Shown in pieces: positions 46,761 through 55,808 of a stretch of 64,000 nt of DNA; position 1 is the stretch's first letter, and each line of letters starts with the position of its first letter. The DNA lies in the NCBI RefSeq assembly GCF_017901155.1, contig NZ_CP072800.1, positions 1,763,283 to 1,827,282 of the forward strand. The letters run 5' to 3'. The position numbers were made by a program, and so were the translations under genes. The notes under the pieces were generated by a model. It did no database searches, was not told where the DNA came from, and saw nothing but the letters and a program-made list of their open reading frames with translations. Source of the DNA: Candidatus Thiothrix anitrata. Its GTDB lineage: Bacteria; Pseudomonadota; Gammaproteobacteria; Thiotrichales; Thiotrichaceae.

Positions 46761-47210
46761 ATGCAACACAAACCCCAAAAGCACCGTGTTACCCACTTAT
46801 CACGCGGTTTCAGTTTGATCGAATTGATGATCGTGCTGGTTATCCTCGGCTTGATTGCCGGGATCGTCGGGCCGCAAGCGATGAAATACCTTGGCAAGGG
46901 TAAAACCCAGTCGTCCAAGGTGCAAATTGAAAATATCAGTGCCGCGCTGGATATGTACCGTCTGGAAGTAGGCAGTTACCCCACCACGGCAGATGGTTTG
47001 AAAGCACTGGTTGCTCAACCGTCAAGCGCACGTGGCTGGAATGGCCCTTACCTGAAAAAAGGCGATGTGCCGAAAGATGCGTGGAATAACGATTATCAAT
47101 ATAAACGTCCGGGCAGCAATAACCACCCTTATGATTTGATCTCGTTGGGGGCGGATGGCGCGGCTGGCGGTGAAGGCGAAGATGCAGATATTAGTCTCTG
47201 GCAGCAATAA
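46761..47210 (+). CDS. gspG: Major pseudopilin GspG
   Basis: 149 residues. The prepilin cleavage site is RG|FSLIELMIVLVILGLIAG (Glu at +5). The C-terminal calcium-site region GWNGPYLKKGDVPKDAWNND and SLGADGAAGGEGEDADISLW match GspG. It is the main subunit of the pseudopilus. A purine-rich SD (AAGGAGC) lies before ATG 46761. Confidence 0.96.
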   Translation: MQHKPQKHRVTHLSRGFSLIELMIVLVILGLIAGIVGPQAMKYLGKGKTQSSKVQIENISAALDMYRLEVGSYPTTADGLKALVAQPSSARGWNGPYLKKGDVPKDAWNNDYQYKRPGSNNHPYDLISLGADGAAGGEGEDADISLWQQ

Positions 47211-47631
47211 AGGTTTTACCTTACTTGAGGTATTGATTGTGCTGGTTATCGGCGGATTACTGATGGGCGTGGTGGCAACATCACTTTCTGAAGGGCCGGT
47301 GTTGCGTAAATCCTCCCGCGAAGTGGCGGCGAGTTTACGTCATGCACGGGCTTCCGCCGTGGCACGTCAGCAGCCGGTGGTTTGGAAAATGGACATTGCC
47401 AGCAAACGTTTTTGGCTGGAGGGTCTTGATAAGGGCAGCGAACGGCAATTGCATCAAACGGTGCAAGCCAAAATCAACACTACCTCGGCAGAGGTGGGTA
47501 ATACCCAGCAAGCGGGTATTCGCTTTTATCCCGATGGCAGTTCGACGGGTGGCTCCGTCGATCTGACTCACAACCAACAGACCTACAAGGTCAATGTCGA
47601 ATGGGTAACAGGGCGTGTCAGTATCCAGTAA
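47182..47631 (+). CDS. gspH: Minor pseudopilin GspH
   Basis: 149 residues. Short leader MQILVSGSNKG, then FTLLEVLIVLVIGGLLMGVV with Glu +5. The C-terminal part (GIRFYPDGSSTGGSVDLTHN) is the GspH beta domain. ATG 47182 lies within the end of gspG (29-bp overlap) and gives a normal leader length; an in-frame GTG at 47155 is less likely. Confidence 0.9.
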   Translation: MQILVSGSNKGFTLLEVLIVLVIGGLLMGVVATSLSEGPVLRKSSREVAASLRHARASAVARQQPVVWKMDIASKRFWLEGLDKGSERQLHQTVQAKINTTSAEVGNTQQAGIRFYPDGSSTGGSVDLTHNQQTYKVNVEWVTGRVSIQ

Positions 47632-48016
47632 GCAATCCGGTTTTTCCCTGCTCGAAGTGCTTGTCGCCTTTGTGGTGATGGGCTTGGTGGTGGGCGTATT
47701 GCTGCAACTGTTTGGCTCGTCGATGCGCAGTGTCGCGTTATCGCAGGAATACAGTTTTGCGGTGCAAGTGGCTGAGTCGCGTTTGGCGGCGGTTGGCACA
47801 GAAATTCCGGTGGAGCAAGGCAATCTCAGCGGTGAAGAAAGCGGTTCCGGTTATCGCTGGCAAATCGCTATGGAACCGTTGGAACTTGATGACAAGCTCG
47901 AAGCGTTACCCCTGACCGCACAAATTTTCCAAGTGGGCGTGACCGTGACTTGGGCGAGCGGCGATAAACCGCGTGAGTTTCACCTTTCGAGCTTACGTTT
48001 TGGGAAAAAGTTATGA
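47615..48016 (+). CDS. gspI: Minor pseudopilin GspI
   Basis: 133 residues starting at GTG 47615. Prepilin site QSG|FSLLEVLVAFVVMGLVVG, then AVQVAESRLAAVGTEIPVEQ, the usual GspI pattern. Overlaps gspH by 17 bp and gspJ by 4 bp. Confidence 0.9.
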   Translation: MSVSSKQSGFSLLEVLVAFVVMGLVVGVLLQLFGSSMRSVALSQEYSFAVQVAESRLAAVGTEIPVEQGNLSGEESGSGYRWQIAMEPLELDDKLEALPLTAQIFQVGVTVTWASGDKPREFHLSSLRFGKKL

Positions 48017-48630
48017 AACAGCGCGGCTTTACTTTGCTGGAAATGCTGGTGTCGTTTTCGCTGGTGTCATTGCTGTTTTTAGCGTTATTCGCTGCGTTTA
48101 ATACGATGGGGCGCGGTTGGGATGCTGCCGATACCCGCATCACCAAAACCGAAGATATGCGTTTAATCAGCGATTTTTTGCGTCGCCAAGTCGGGCAGGC
48201 AATGGTGGTGAAAATCAAAGGTGAAAAAGAGGAAAGTGTTTACGCTTTTGACGGCACGGCGACTTCATTGCGTTATGCCGCGCCGTTACAGCCGTTGCAA
48301 CATCAAGGCGGCGTGTTTTTGGTGAGCTTAAATATTGTGAATGGTAAAGAGGGTAAGGCGTTAGAAATGCTATACGCGCCTTATCGCCCGGAATTGACGT
48401 GGGAAGAGTCGTTTAAAGACGCAGAACCTGTGCCGATTTTTGAAGGTTTAAAAGAAGCCAGTTTCAGTTATTTCGGCGTGGAAGAGGCAGGTAATGACCC
48501 CGAATGGCGCAGCGATTGGGAAGAAAAGCCCCAGTACCCGCAGTTGTTGAAATTGCGTTTAGCCGATACGGAACGGGCGTGGCCTGAGCTATTGGTGGCG
48601 TTACCGCAGGTGAGTGATTATGGGAAGTAG
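48013..48630 (+). CDS. gspJ: Minor pseudopilin GspJ
   Basis: 205 residues. Prepilin site QRG|FTLLEMLVSFSLVSLLFL, then ALFAAFNTMGRGWDAADTRI and a C-terminal beta domain with WPELLVALPQ. Forms the tip complex with GspI and GspK. Confidence 0.9.
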   Translation: MKQRGFTLLEMLVSFSLVSLLFLALFAAFNTMGRGWDAADTRITKTEDMRLISDFLRRQVGQAMVVKIKGEKEESVYAFDGTATSLRYAAPLQPLQHQGGVFLVSLNIVNGKEGKALEMLYAPYRPELTWEESFKDAEPVPIFEGLKEASFSYFGVEEAGNDPEWRSDWEEKPQYPQLLKLRLADTERAWPELLVALPQVSDYGK

Positions 48631-49519
48631 CGTGGGTCGGCAATCCGGTGTGGCGATGATTGTGGTGCTGTGGATGATCATGGTGATGATGACGCTGGCA
48701 GCGAGTTTGTTGTACGCCACCCGCACCGAATCCAGCATGGTGGATTACGCACGCCGCACCGCTCATGCACGCGCCGTCGCAGATGCGGCGGCACATTACG
48801 CGGTGATGCAGCTTTATTTACCGAACCAAGAGCGCGAATTACAACTCGGCGGCACACCGTTTACGTGGCAATACGAGGCGGCAAAAGCGGAAATTCGGGT
48901 GGTCGGCGAAAACGGTTTGATCGACATTAATTACGCCAACCGTCAATTGTTGACCTTGATTTTTCAGCACTTAGGGTTGGATGAAACCGCCGCCGCTGCG
49001 ATGTTGGACGCGCTGGAAGATTTTCGCGATGTCGATGATTTAAAACGGCTTAATGGTGCGGAAGACGGCGATTACGAACAGGCAGGTTTGCCATTTGGCT
49101 CGAAAGACGCGCCGTTTGAACGTATTGAAGAATTGCAGCAGGTGTTGGGTATGACTCCTGCGTTGTACGAGGGTTTAACCCGGTTGTTGACCGTGAGTTC
49201 GGGGGCGGGTGGGATTAATCCGATGCTTGCACCGCGCCAAACGCTAATGCTGTTAGCTGAAGGTGATGCGGCAAAAGTGGATGCGTACATTACCCAGCGC
49301 GATGAAGCGGCAAAAGAAGGGCGTTCGGTATTGCCGGATTTTGGGCAGGCATTTTTCGATAGCAGCCAGCAACCGCTTTACCGGATGCAGATTAAAGTGT
49401 TTACCGATGAAACCGCACCACCGTATTTTGAAGAGCGTTCGATTCGGTTAAGTCCGCAGGCTGTGCCGCCGTTTGTTACTTATTTCCGGGTGTTGCAGGC
49501 AACGCAGGCGGCGTTTTGA
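48620..49519 (+). CDS. gspK: Minor pseudopilin GspK
   Basis: 299 residues. QSG|VAMIVVLWMIMVMMTLAAS lacks the +5 Glu, as is normal for GspK. The large globular domain has VVGENGLIDINYANRQLLTL, LDALEDFRDVDDLKRLNGAE and IEELQQVLGMTPALYEGLTR, typical of GspK. ATG 48620 is preferred to GTG 48614. Last gene of the block. Confidence 0.9.
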   Translation: MGSSVGRQSGVAMIVVLWMIMVMMTLAASLLYATRTESSMVDYARRTAHARAVADAAAHYAVMQLYLPNQERELQLGGTPFTWQYEAAKAEIRVVGENGLIDINYANRQLLTLIFQHLGLDETAAAAMLDALEDFRDVDDLKRLNGAEDGDYEQAGLPFGSKDAPFERIEELQQVLGMTPALYEGLTRLLTVSSGAGGINPMLAPRQTLMLLAEGDAAKVDAYITQRDEAAKEGRSVLPDFGQAFFDSSQQPLYRMQIKVFTDETAPPYFEERSIRLSPQAVPPFVTYFRVLQATQAAF

Positions 49520-49622
49520 TGGCTATTGGGAGGTGAGTCTTGCGGTCACAAGCTTGTCAACATTTGCGGGGATGGTCGGGTAGCGTAGACTAAGCAAACT
49601 ACCTGTCATGCAAAGGATTCCC

Positions 49623-50648
49623 ATGCCGCCGTTTCAGCTTGCTGTTGCCCGTTACCGCTTCACTTTTCGGGCGGAAACCGCTATTCAATTTCCGGCTTAT
49701 GCTGGGTCAACTTGGCGCGGGGCGTTTGGTCATGCGTTACGTCGTGTGGTGTGTGTTACGCATCAAAGTGAGTGTCATCAGTGCTTGTTAAAGCCGTCTT
49801 GCGTTTACAGTTATGTGTTTGAGACACCAGCAGGTAAAGAGCCGTTGTTGGAAAAGATTAATGCCGCACCGCATCCTTACGTTTTGCATCCGTTGGCGAC
49901 ATCAGGTAAGCACTATGCAGCGGGGGAAAGCTTTGAATTGTATTTGACCTTATTAGGCAAGGCGGTGGCACATTTGCCGTATCTGATCCATGCGGTGCAG
50001 CAAATGGGGGAACGGGGTATCGGCAAGTACGATGGGCGGTTTACGTTAACGACGCTGGAACAGGAAAGTGCGGCGGGTGCGGGTGATTGGCAGATGATTT
50101 ACGCACCCGGTCGGGGGTTGCAGGCGTTAGCGGCGGTTGTGCCAGCGATTCCGGCTGCACCGGCTGCGGTGAGGGTTGCGTTTCATACGCCGTATCGGGC
50201 GACTCATGACAATCGCTTAGTGCATGAGGGGCGGTTTGGGTTTCAGGCATTTATGGTGGGTTTGATCCGGCGGGTTTCTTTGTTGCATTCGCAACACGCG
50301 GATGCGGATTTGGTGGCGGATTTTAAAGGATTAAGCGAATTAGCCAGCCAAGTGGTGATGTCAGAACAGGCTTTGCGCTGGTATGAGTGGGCGCGTTATT
50401 CCAATCGGCAACAAACCAAGGTACAGATGGGCGGGTTGTTAGGCAGTTTTGTGGTGTCGGGCGATGCGTTGGCGGTGTTTTGGCCTTGGTTGTGGTTGGG
50501 GCAATGGGTTCATGCGGGTAAAGGGGCGGTCATGGGGATGGGCGGGTATACGCTCGACTGCTATACTGAAAAAAGGCGGTGTGAGAGGCAGGCATTATGC
50601 AGTTTCAATTTAGTCAGCTTAGTTTCCCGGACAATGCGGAAGTGGTGA
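49623..50648 (+). CDS. cas6: CRISPR RNA endoribonuclease Cas6
   Basis: 341 residues of the Cas6 family whose C-terminal ferredoxin-like domain starts near AVRVAFHTPYRATHDNRLVH and ends with the glycine-rich loop GKGAVMGMGGYTLD. The N-terminal part has WRGAFGHALRRVVCVTH and a four-cysteine segment (HQSECHQCLLKPSC). It should cut the repeat RNA near the small hairpin, leaving an 8-base tag. ATG 49623 is chosen because AAAGGA (49610-49615) is well spaced; an in-frame ATG at 49608 lies in that SD region. After the G-loop there are about 30 further residues overlapping the next gene by 52 bp; this tail may be natural or due to a small frameshift. Confidence 0.85.
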   Translation: MPPFQLAVARYRFTFRAETAIQFPAYAGSTWRGAFGHALRRVVCVTHQSECHQCLLKPSCVYSYVFETPAGKEPLLEKINAAPHPYVLHPLATSGKHYAAGESFELYLTLLGKAVAHLPYLIHAVQQMGERGIGKYDGRFTLTTLEQESAAGAGDWQMIYAPGRGLQALAAVVPAIPAAPAAVRVAFHTPYRATHDNRLVHEGRFGFQAFMVGLIRRVSLLHSQHADADLVADFKGLSELASQVVMSEQALRWYEWARYSNRQQTKVQMGGLLGSFVVSGDALAVFWPWLWLGQWVHAGKGAVMGMGGYTLDCYTEKRRCERQALCSFNLVSLVSRTMRKW

Positions 50649-51226
50649 TCAATGATGTGTCTTGGGCGGATTTCGAGCGATTCATGGACGAGTTGGGCGA
50701 CAGAAGCAGTCTGCGTATTCATTATAATCAGCGGAGTATTCATTTGATGGCACCATCGGTTGGGCATGAAATGCCGAAAACCTATATCGGCGATTTTATC
50801 AAATATTTGCTAGAACACGCTGAGGTGGACTTTAGCCCATTGGGTTCGTTTACGATGCGTAAGCAGAGTGTGCAAAAAGCGGCTGAGCCGGATGAGTGCT
50901 TTTACATTGAACATGCGGCGGCGATTCGTGGTAAGCGGCAAATTAGTTTGGATATTGACCCGCCACCGGATTTGGCGGTGGAAATCGACATTTATTCGCC
51001 GACAGATCGGGCATTGTATGCGGCGTTGGGGGTGCCTGAGCTGTGGATATACGATGGCAATCAATTGGTGATTTGGGTGTTGCGGGCGGGTGAATATCAC
51101 GCTGTTGAGTTTAGCCCGCATTTTCCGGGGTTGGCGTTGCGGGAGAAGATTCCGGCGTTGCTGAACTTGGCAGAACGTGAGGGACGGATGCTGGCAATGA
51201 AGGCGTTTCGCGCTTGGGTTGGTTGA
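50597..51226 (+). CDS. Uma2-family PD-(D/E)XK endonuclease
   Basis: 209 residues of the Uma2/DUF820 family. The fold begins WADFERFMDELGDRSSLRIH and YNQRSIHLMAPSVGHEMPKT; the nuclease core has PPDLAVEIDIYSPTDRALYA and LGVPELWIYDGNQLVIW. The PD…E-x-K triad is only partly evident: the expected lysine is replaced (EIDI). It starts inside the end of cas6 and lies 3 bp before a second Uma2 gene. The family is abundant in cyanobacteria and filamentous sulfur bacteria; function is not established. Confidence 0.82.
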   Translation: MQFQFSQLSFPDNAEVVINDVSWADFERFMDELGDRSSLRIHYNQRSIHLMAPSVGHEMPKTYIGDFIKYLLEHAEVDFSPLGSFTMRKQSVQKAAEPDECFYIEHAAAIRGKRQISLDIDPPPDLAVEIDIYSPTDRALYAALGVPELWIYDGNQLVIWVLRAGEYHAVEFSPHFPGLALREKIPALLNLAEREGRMLAMKAFRAWVG

Positions 51227-51229
51227 ATC

Positions 51230-51820
51230 ATGTTGGCAGTAAAAATGACGTTGGAAAACTCGGTTTATATGACCGAGGCGGACTATCTGGAAGGCGAGAA
51301 ACACGCCGAAATTCGCCATGAGTATGTGGATGGTCAGGTGTATGCAATGGCGGGCACAAGTCGGCGGCATAATAGTATTGCGTTCAATATCGCTTTCAAC
51401 TTGCGTCTGGCTTCACGGGATAAACCTTGCGATATTCACTTATCTGATGTCAAAGCCAAAGCGCAACGCTCCAAGGCGTATTATTACCCGGATGTGATTG
51501 TCAGTTGTCAGCAGGATGAAGCCGATGCTTATTACTTGGAAAAGCCCTGCCTGATTGTGGAAGTGACCTCCAAATCCACCGAGTGGAAGGATTACGCGGA
51601 AAAGCTGATTGCTTACCAAAAGTTAGCATCCTTACAGGTTTACCTGATTGTGGCGCAAGATCAGGCTCTGGTAACCATGGTTTACCGTGATGCGGAAAGT
51701 GGTTGGGAAGTGGCGCGGTTTGATGCGTTGGAACAAACCCTCACGCTGCCATGCCCTGAAAGCACGCTGACGTTGGCTGACATTTACGAGGGCATTGATT
51801 TCACGCAGAGTGCTGAATAA
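51230..51820 (+). CDS. Second Uma2-family PD-(D/E)XK endonuclease
   Basis: 196 residues. MTEADYLEGEKHAEIRHEYV and DGQVYAMAGTSRRHNSIAFN are the standard Uma2 start; the active-site region is YYYPDVIVSCQQDEADAYYL with LIVEVTSKSTEWKDYAEKLI (E-x-T in place of E-x-K, usual for Uma2), then YQKLASLQVYLIVAQDQALV. Placed between cas6 and the CRISPR leader. Only distantly similar to the Uma2 gene upstream, so not a recent duplicate. Confidence 0.87.
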   Translation: MLAVKMTLENSVYMTEADYLEGEKHAEIRHEYVDGQVYAMAGTSRRHNSIAFNIAFNLRLASRDKPCDIHLSDVKAKAQRSKAYYYPDVIVSCQQDEADAYYLEKPCLIVEVTSKSTEWKDYAEKLIAYQKLASLQVYLIVAQDQALVTMVYRDAESGWEVARFDALEQTLTLPCPESTLTLADIYEGIDFTQSAE

Positions 51821-52000
51821 TCCTTCCATCTGTATCCAAATGCTTGTAAAATAAAGCAATTAGCACGCAAAACCAAAGCGTGTAGCACCTTTAAAAATCC
51901 GACATGATTGTTTTCTGCTCAAGCAAACTTTTTGACCAGCACATTTTCCGCTAAGGGTGTCTATAACCTGTTGATTCAAAGGCTAAATTAGACGACAGCC
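51821..52000 (+). promoter_or_regulatory. CRISPR leader
   Basis: 180 non-coding bases between the second Uma2 gene and the first repeat. It is AT-rich, with a small inverted repeat (AGCACGC…GCGTGT, about 51860-51882). It is assigned as leader because the repeat at the opposite end of the array is the degenerate one and because Cas6 processing polarity fits rightward transcription. Confidence 0.7.
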
Positions 52001-55000
52001 ATTTGAACGTTGCCCTGATTTAAAAGGGATTAAGACACCTGAAGCGAACCAAAGACAATGATCATTATTTATTTGAACGTTGCCCTGATTTAAAAGGGAT
52101 TAAGACTTTAGGTGAATTAATACAATACTTTGGAGGGTATATTTGAACGTTGCCCTGATTTAAAAGGGATTAAGACGAGTGAAGCAATAACAACATCACC
52201 AGCTTTAACTATTTGAACGTTGCCCTGATTTAAAAGGGATTAAGACCTAGTTCTTTTACTTTGTCCGCCCAGATAGCGGCATTTGAACGTTGCCCTGATT
52301 TAAAAGGGATTAAGACTCACCGTGTTTAGCATCGTATGTGCCGAACGTGAATTTGAACGTTGCCCTGATTTAAAAGGGATTAAGACTTCCGCTCACGGTG
52401 AGGGTTATGCGCCATCCTTCATTTGAACGTTGCCCTGATTTAAAAGGGATTAAGACGTGCTGGACTGCCGCGAAGTCGGGCGACTCGACCATTTGAACGT
52501 TGCCCTGATTTAAAAGGGATTAAGACGCCACTTGGGTGCGCGGTGTAGTGGCTTGGGTGAAATTTGAACGTTGCCCTGATTTAAAAGGGATTAAGACGCA
52601 TGGCGACCGTTACGGTCAATTTTGTCAATAATTTGAACGTTGCCCTGATTTAAAAGGGATTAAGACCGGGGGGAACTCAGGGCAGCGAGAATAATCAGGG
52701 ATTTGAACGTTGCCCTGATTTAAAAGGGATTAAGACTTTGGAGCAGGTAGTTAATACCCGTGATTTTGACATTTGAACGTTGCCCTGATTTAAAAGGGAT
52801 TAAGACCTTAGGCCACAGTAACCATTATCTTTTTTTGCTTGATTTGAACGTTGCCCTGATTTAAAAGGGATTAAGACATTTTACCCCAACACTAGTGACG
52901 ATTTTTTGAATCATTTGAACGTTGCCCTGATTTAAAAGGGATTAAGACCTGGTAACGATGTACATTTCATTCTCAGATTTGATTTGAACGTTGCCCTGAT
53001 TTAAAAGGGATTAAGACTTTTGCCGGGCGCAACATCCGCTGTTTTGCACCGATTTGAACGTTGCCCTGATTTAAAAGGGATTAAGACTCATAAGCGCGGA
53101 GAGTTTGCGGCTGTATTGGTAATTTGAACGTTGCCCTGATTTAAAAGGGATTAAGACGCAACTATCGCAGATAATCACCAAAACCACCAATTTGAACGTT
53201 GCCCTGATTTAAAAGGGATTAAGACCATAGTTTGGCGGCTAACATCATTTGACGGTAAATTTGAACGTTGCCCTGATTTAAAAGGGATTAAGACCCAGCC
53301 GATAGACCGGGTGGCGGTCTACCAGCAATTTGAACGTTGCCCTGATTTAAAAGGGATTAAGACAAGTAAAATTTAAAAGCTCAAAGGACATATAAAAATT
53401 TGAACGTTGCCCTGATTTAAAAGGGATTAAGACTGTTGTGTTCCCCTTCTGTGTCGGTCTAAAATTCATTTGAACGTTGCCCTGATTTAAAAGGGATTAA
53501 GACCACTTTAATAAGATCGGCGGCTTGCTTTGTGGTCATTTGAACGTTGCCCTGATTTAAAAGGGATTAAGACACACAACACATAACCGGCATGACGGAA
53601 GGGGGGGTAATTTGAACGTTGCCCTGATTTAAAAGGGATTAAGACCGGCAAAGGCGGTGCTTTGCTGCTGTCTTGCGAAATTTGAACGTTGCCCTGATTT
53701 AAAAGGGATTAAGACTTGCTGTTGCAGCATAATCTTTTGTCCACTTTGCAATTTGAACGTTGCCCTGATTTAAAAGGGATTAAGACAAATTGGGCGTTAG
53801 ATGCGGTAAGATTTGGCGAGGATTTGAACGTTGCCCTGATTTAAAAGGGATTAAGACCACCGCTGAAACGTGACTTCTTTCACTTTCAGCATATTTGAAC
53901 GTTGCCCTGATTTAAAAGGGATTAAGACTCGCGCCGTGGCGACCAGTCAACCTCGCCATTTATTTGAACGTTGCCCTGATTTAAAAGGGATTAAGACATT
54001 GAACGTTGTTCCTAACCACAGATCAACCACAATTTGAACGTTGCCCTGATTTAAAAGGGATTAAGACCTTTAAAGTCAAGCTGCTTGTCCATTATTTCCG
54101 GCAATTTGAACGTTGCCCTGATTTAAAAGGGATTAAGACTCGCCAGCCGCGGCTATGATCTCGACAGTAGTGATTTGAACGTTGCCCTGATTTAAAAGGG
54201 ATTAAGACTTAAGCCGTGCGACAAACACACGTTAAAGGGCAATTTGAACGTTGCCCTGATTTAAAAGGGATTAAGACGCCGCCACATCGCCCTATAGTCC
54301 GCCTCTGTCATGATTTGAACGTTGCCCTGATTTAAAAGGGATTAAGACCGTATACGGAACACATAAAGCCGTCAAGCTCGTATATTTGAACGTTGCCCTG
54401 ATTTAAAAGGGATTAAGACTTATATCTCATAAGCGTATGGTTTTCTATGCCAGATTTGAACGTTGCCCTGATTTAAAAGGGATTAAGACGAGCGGGATTT
54501 TTGCCTGTTTACACCCTATTTCGATTTGAACGTTGCCCTGATTTAAAAGGGATTAAGACGTTGTGATGGCGGGTTGCTACGGTTGTGCGCTATTTGAACG
54601 TTGCCCTGATTTAAAAGGGATTAAGACCATCGTGTGTCTTCCTTCGTTTCGTTGTTGTGGAATTTGAACGTTGCCCTGATTTAAAAGGGATTAAGACTTA
54701 TGTTCCTTGTGCAATTGTCATTCTCAAGATTTGAACGTTGCCCTGATTTAAAAGGGATTAAGACACCCCGATTTCAGAAAATCCCTGCTCTTTCAGTGAT
54801 TTGAACGTTGCCCTGATTTAAAAGGGATTAAGACATACACCGGCAATAATAATTCCAGCATTATCCACATTTGAACGTTGCCCTGATTTAAAAGGGATTA
54901 AGACTATACCGTTGCTCTGCATTATCAACTTCCAAGATTTGAACGTTGCCCTGATTTAAAAGGGATTAAGACACCGCCGCCAGCGGATAATAAAACTAAG

Positions 55001-55668
55001 GCATTAATTTGAACGTTGCCCTGATTTAAAAGGGATTAAGACGACGTAATAAAAGACAAGTAATAATTCACTTGCATTTGAACGTTGCCCTGATTTAAAA
55101 GGGATTAAGACATCATTTTGTCTGTTAGCGGGTTAGGATCCACATCATTTGAACGTTGCCCTGATTTAAAAGGGATTAAGACGTTATGCCCTGTCTGCAC
55201 CTCTGTCACAGATACATTTGAACGTTGCCCTGATTTAAAAGGGATTAAGACGGAAGCCCGCAACTGCGCTTGGCGTTCCTCGTTATTTGAACGTTGCCCT
55301 GATTTAAAAGGGATTAAGACCTAAACACTTGATCGTAACGCCCGACCCAATCACATTTGAACGTTGCCCTGATTTAAAAGGGATTAAGACTGGCATTGTT
55401 GCTGCCAGTAGTAGCATGGGCTTATTTGAACGTTGCCCTGATTTAAAAGGGATTAAGACCTTAAGCTGTCTACAATCATCATAGCTTTTATGATATTTGA
55501 ACGTTGCCCTGATTTAAAAGGGATTAAGACACCGCTGAATAAATTGTCCTTGTCTTTGTAGTTGATTTGAACGTTGCCCTGATTTAAAAGGGATTAAGAC
55601 GGCATTGAAACCCGCTGTCAACTGATCCAAGAATTTGAGCGTTGCCCTGATTTAAAAGGGATTAAGAC
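52001..55668 (+). CRISPR. CRISPR array, 53 repeats of 36 bp and 52 spacers
   Basis: The repeat starts ATTTGAACGTTGCCCTGA and ends TTTAAAAGGGATTAAGAC. CCCT and AGGG can pair in a small hairpin; the last eight bases, ATTAAGAC, resemble the canonical 5' tag ATTGAAAC of Cas6-processed crRNAs. I counted repeat starts from 52001 to 55633, with a period of 69-71 and spacers of about 33-35 bases. All repeats look identical except the last (55633), where A7 is G. No repeated spacers were noticed by eye. The array lies in the same direction as the cas genes on both sides. Confidence 0.98.
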
Positions 55669-55689
55669 TTATGGCGGCGTAACTTGGTA

Positions 55690-55745
55690 CGCAGCGTGGC
55701 ACATTTGCCCCTGCCCCCCTCGCGGAGGAAGGGGGGGAAGCTCGG
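55690..55745. repeat. GC-rich hairpin after the CRISPR array
   Basis: CCCCCCTC, GCG, GAGGAAGGGGGGG (about 55705-55737) form an inverted repeat just past the last CRISPR repeat. It could stop array transcription. It is similar in style, not in detail, to the palindromes at 3818 and 25583. Confidence 0.55.
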
Positions 55746-55808
55746 AGTGCGATGGTTGGATGACAGCGAGTTTTGGTAATCGCTCCTGATTCCGCTTATA
55801 ATTACCGC

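Noticed and set aside
55118-55324. Open frame with a repeated FERCPDLKGIKT peptide
   Set aside because: It is just CRISPR repeats and spacers read in one frame.
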